From NCBI GenBank assembly GCA_937889225.1, contig CALAST010000014.1, forward strand, positions 1-62,421: a stretch of 62,421 nt of DNA, read 5' to 3'. Below the pieces are notes generated by a model that saw only the letters and a list, made by a program, of their open reading frames with translations, was not told the origin of the DNA and did no database searches. The position numbers were made by a program, and so were the translations under genes. The stretch comes from an uncultured Lachnobacterium sp. (GTDB lineage: Bacteria > Bacillota > Clostridia > Lachnospirales > Lachnospiraceae). Positions 61,176 to 62,421 of this stretch are shown here, in pieces (positions within the stretch are counted from its first letter, which is position 1; each line of letters opens with the position of its first letter).

Positions 61176-62421
61176 ATTGCATCTACCTCCGCTAGAATCT
61201 GTCTATTTGAGAATCCCTGTAAGTCCATAGAACCGGATGGGCAAGCTACGGTACAAGCACCACAACCCTGACAAAGTGCACTGTTTACAACAGCAACACG
61301 ACGTGTTTCACGGATACCATGGTCATTAATGAGTTTTTCTTCATAGCTGATTGCACCATAAGGACATACATTTGCACATGTAGAACAGCCGTTACACATC
61401 AGTTCATCTGCTTTTGCTGTACATGGGTTTGTAAGTAATTTGTCCTTTGCTAATAATCCGATTGCTTTTACTGCTGCTGCACCAGCCTGTGCTACAGTTT
61501 CCGGAATATCTTTCGGACCCTGACAAACACCGGATAAGAATACACCTGCTGTTGGTGATTCTACCGGACGAAGTTTTGCATGAGCTTCTGTTAAGAAGTT
61601 ATTTGTATCAATACTTGCTGTAAGCATTGTTGCAATCTTTCTTACATCCGGATTTGGCTCGATAGCAGTTGCAAGAACAACCATATCAGCTTCTTTTAAG
61701 ATTTGCTTATTGTCGATAAGGTCAACACCCTGAACTAATAATTTTCCGTCCGGCTGTGGAATTACTTTTCCAACCTGACCTTTGATATAGTTTACACCGT
61801 ATTCTTCAACAGCTCTTCTATAGAACTCATCGAAGTTCTTACCCGGTGTACGAACGTCAATGTAGAATACAGTAACGTTTACATCCGGATATTTATCACG
61901 GATTAACATTGCATGTTTTGCTGTGTACATACAACAGATTTTAGAACAATAGCTCTTTCCTCTGTTATCAGAACAACGGCTGCCTACACATTGGATAAAT
62001 ACCATTTCCTTTGGATGTTTTCCATCAGAAAGACGTTCTAAGTGACCCTTTGTAGGACCTGCTGCGTTCATAACACGTTCTAATTCTAAAGAAGTGATAA
62101 CGTCTTTGCTCTGGCTGTAAGCATATTCATCATAGTTGTCCAATTTGATAGTATCAAAACCGGTTGCAACTACGATTGCACCATATTTTTCTGTAACGAT
62201 TTCATCTTTCTGGTCGTAGTTAATCGCACCTGCCTGACATACTTTAGAACATACGCCACATTTTCCTGTCTGGAATTTGATACAGTTTTCTGTATCAATT
62301 ACAGGTACGTTTGGAATAGCCTGTGCAAATGGAGTGTAGATTGCACTTCTATTGTTTAAGCCACGATTAAATTCGCTTGGAGCTTTCTTAGAAGGACATT
62401 TTTCCTGACAAACGCCACAAC
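61166..62421 (-). CDS. hdrA: HdrA-like electron-bifurcating flavoprotein, C-terminal part (runs off the right edge)
   Basis: About 418 residues are present and the N-terminus is outside the window. Visible parts include CGVCQEKCPSKKAPSEFNRG at the edge, FQTGKCGVCSKVCQAGAI, the HdrA signature FIQCVGSRCSD followed by YCSKICCMYTAKHAM, the FAD-domain end SPTAGVFLSGVCQGPKDIPE, and two C-terminal 4Fe-4S motifs, MCNGCSTCANVCPYGAI and LCQGCGACTVACPSGS. HdrA performs flavin-based electron bifurcation. The frame is open from 62421 without a stop; the first ATG within it is at 62143 but is internal. Confidence 0.93.
   Translation of the reverse strand, partial: CGVCQEKCPSKKAPSEFNRGLNNRSAIYTPFAQAIPNVPVIDTENCIKFQTGKCGVCSKVCQAGAINYDQKDEIVTEKYGAIVVATGFDTIKLDNYDEYAYSQSKDVITSLELERVMNAAGPTKGHLERLSDGKHPKEMVFIQCVGSRCSDNRGKSYCSKICCMYTAKHAMLIRDKYPDVNVTVFYIDVRTPGKNFDEFYRRAVEEYGVNYIKGQVGKVIPQPDGKLLVQGVDLIDNKQILKEADMVVLATAIEPNPDVRKIATMLTASIDTNNFLTEAHAKLRPVESPTAGVFLSGVCQGPKDIPETVAQAGAAAVKAIGLLAKDKLLTNPCTAKADELMCNGCSTCANVCPYGAISYEEKLINDHGIRETRRVAVVNSALCQGCGACTVACPSGSMDLQGFSNRQILAEVDAICR

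Noticed and set aside
1..62421. CRISPR array, tRNA, rRNA, T-box or complete prophage
   Set aside because: I saw no regularly spaced direct repeats, tRNA arms, rRNA sequence, T-box core or phage structural genes in a manual reading. A covariance-model search would be decisive.

Overview
The window looks like a chromosomal segment of a low-GC Gram-positive anaerobe of class Clostridia, most likely Lachnospiraceae. The signs are AT-rich DNA, the dnaG-rpoD order, AGGAGG-type ribosome binding sites, a DUF6142 protein, an AAA-ATPase/DUF1703 protein, VanZ and DegV proteins, and a soluble HdrA/Flox-type electron-transfer cluster. Genus cannot be fixed from sequence alone. I saw no rRNA, tRNA or CRISPR array.

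Layout. 1-6.6 kb: 5' part of rpoD, dnaG, a small membrane protein, a 144-bp MITE-like element with an 8-bp target duplication, an ABC exporter pair and a candidate type I toxin-antitoxin locus too small for ordinary gene calling. 6.7-10.8 kb: a subtilase, a C39-like peptidase and a NagD-type phosphatase. 10.9-14.7 kb: a two-subunit aconitase X with an Old-Yellow-Enzyme/FAD reductase. 15-24.9 kb: purM-purN-purD, purE and pyrE, with a sugar isomerase-like protein, a DUF1963 protein, an M29 aminopeptidase, DUF6142 and VanZ. 25-30.7 kb: an excisionase remnant, an operon of ECF sigma factor, membrane protein and ABC transporter, and decayed DNA.

30.8-38.2 kb is the most unusual part. A tyrosine recombinase with its own terminator is followed by a 6.3-kb segment bounded by a perfect 43-bp inverted repeat. 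The repeat carries the ribosome binding site and the ATG of the outermost gene at each end. One half encodes a nuclease-NTPase-TPR protein resembling antiviral STAND proteins. The other half encodes two glycosyltransferases in the opposite direction, and a bidirectional terminator lies between them. A good promoter points into the segment from the right flank only. The arrangement predicts a DNA-inversion switch between a defence-like gene and surface-glycosylation-like genes.

38.4-52 kb: AraC regulator, MATE and MFS transporters, a second C39-like peptidase, a two-component system with an exported protein, PlsC, DegV, an interrupted XRE/TPR regulator and an AAA-ATPase/DUF1703 protein. 52-62.4 kb: a leftward cluster of HdrA, MvhD, three Flox/Asr-like subunits, an acetyltransferase, fumarate reductase FrdB and FrdA, an AspT-like transporter and a two-subunit class I fumarase. 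Together these suggest NADH/ferredoxin-linked reduction of malate or fumarate to succinate, with dicarboxylate exchange. Several families of short interspersed repeats lie between genes and in places encode protein C-termini.
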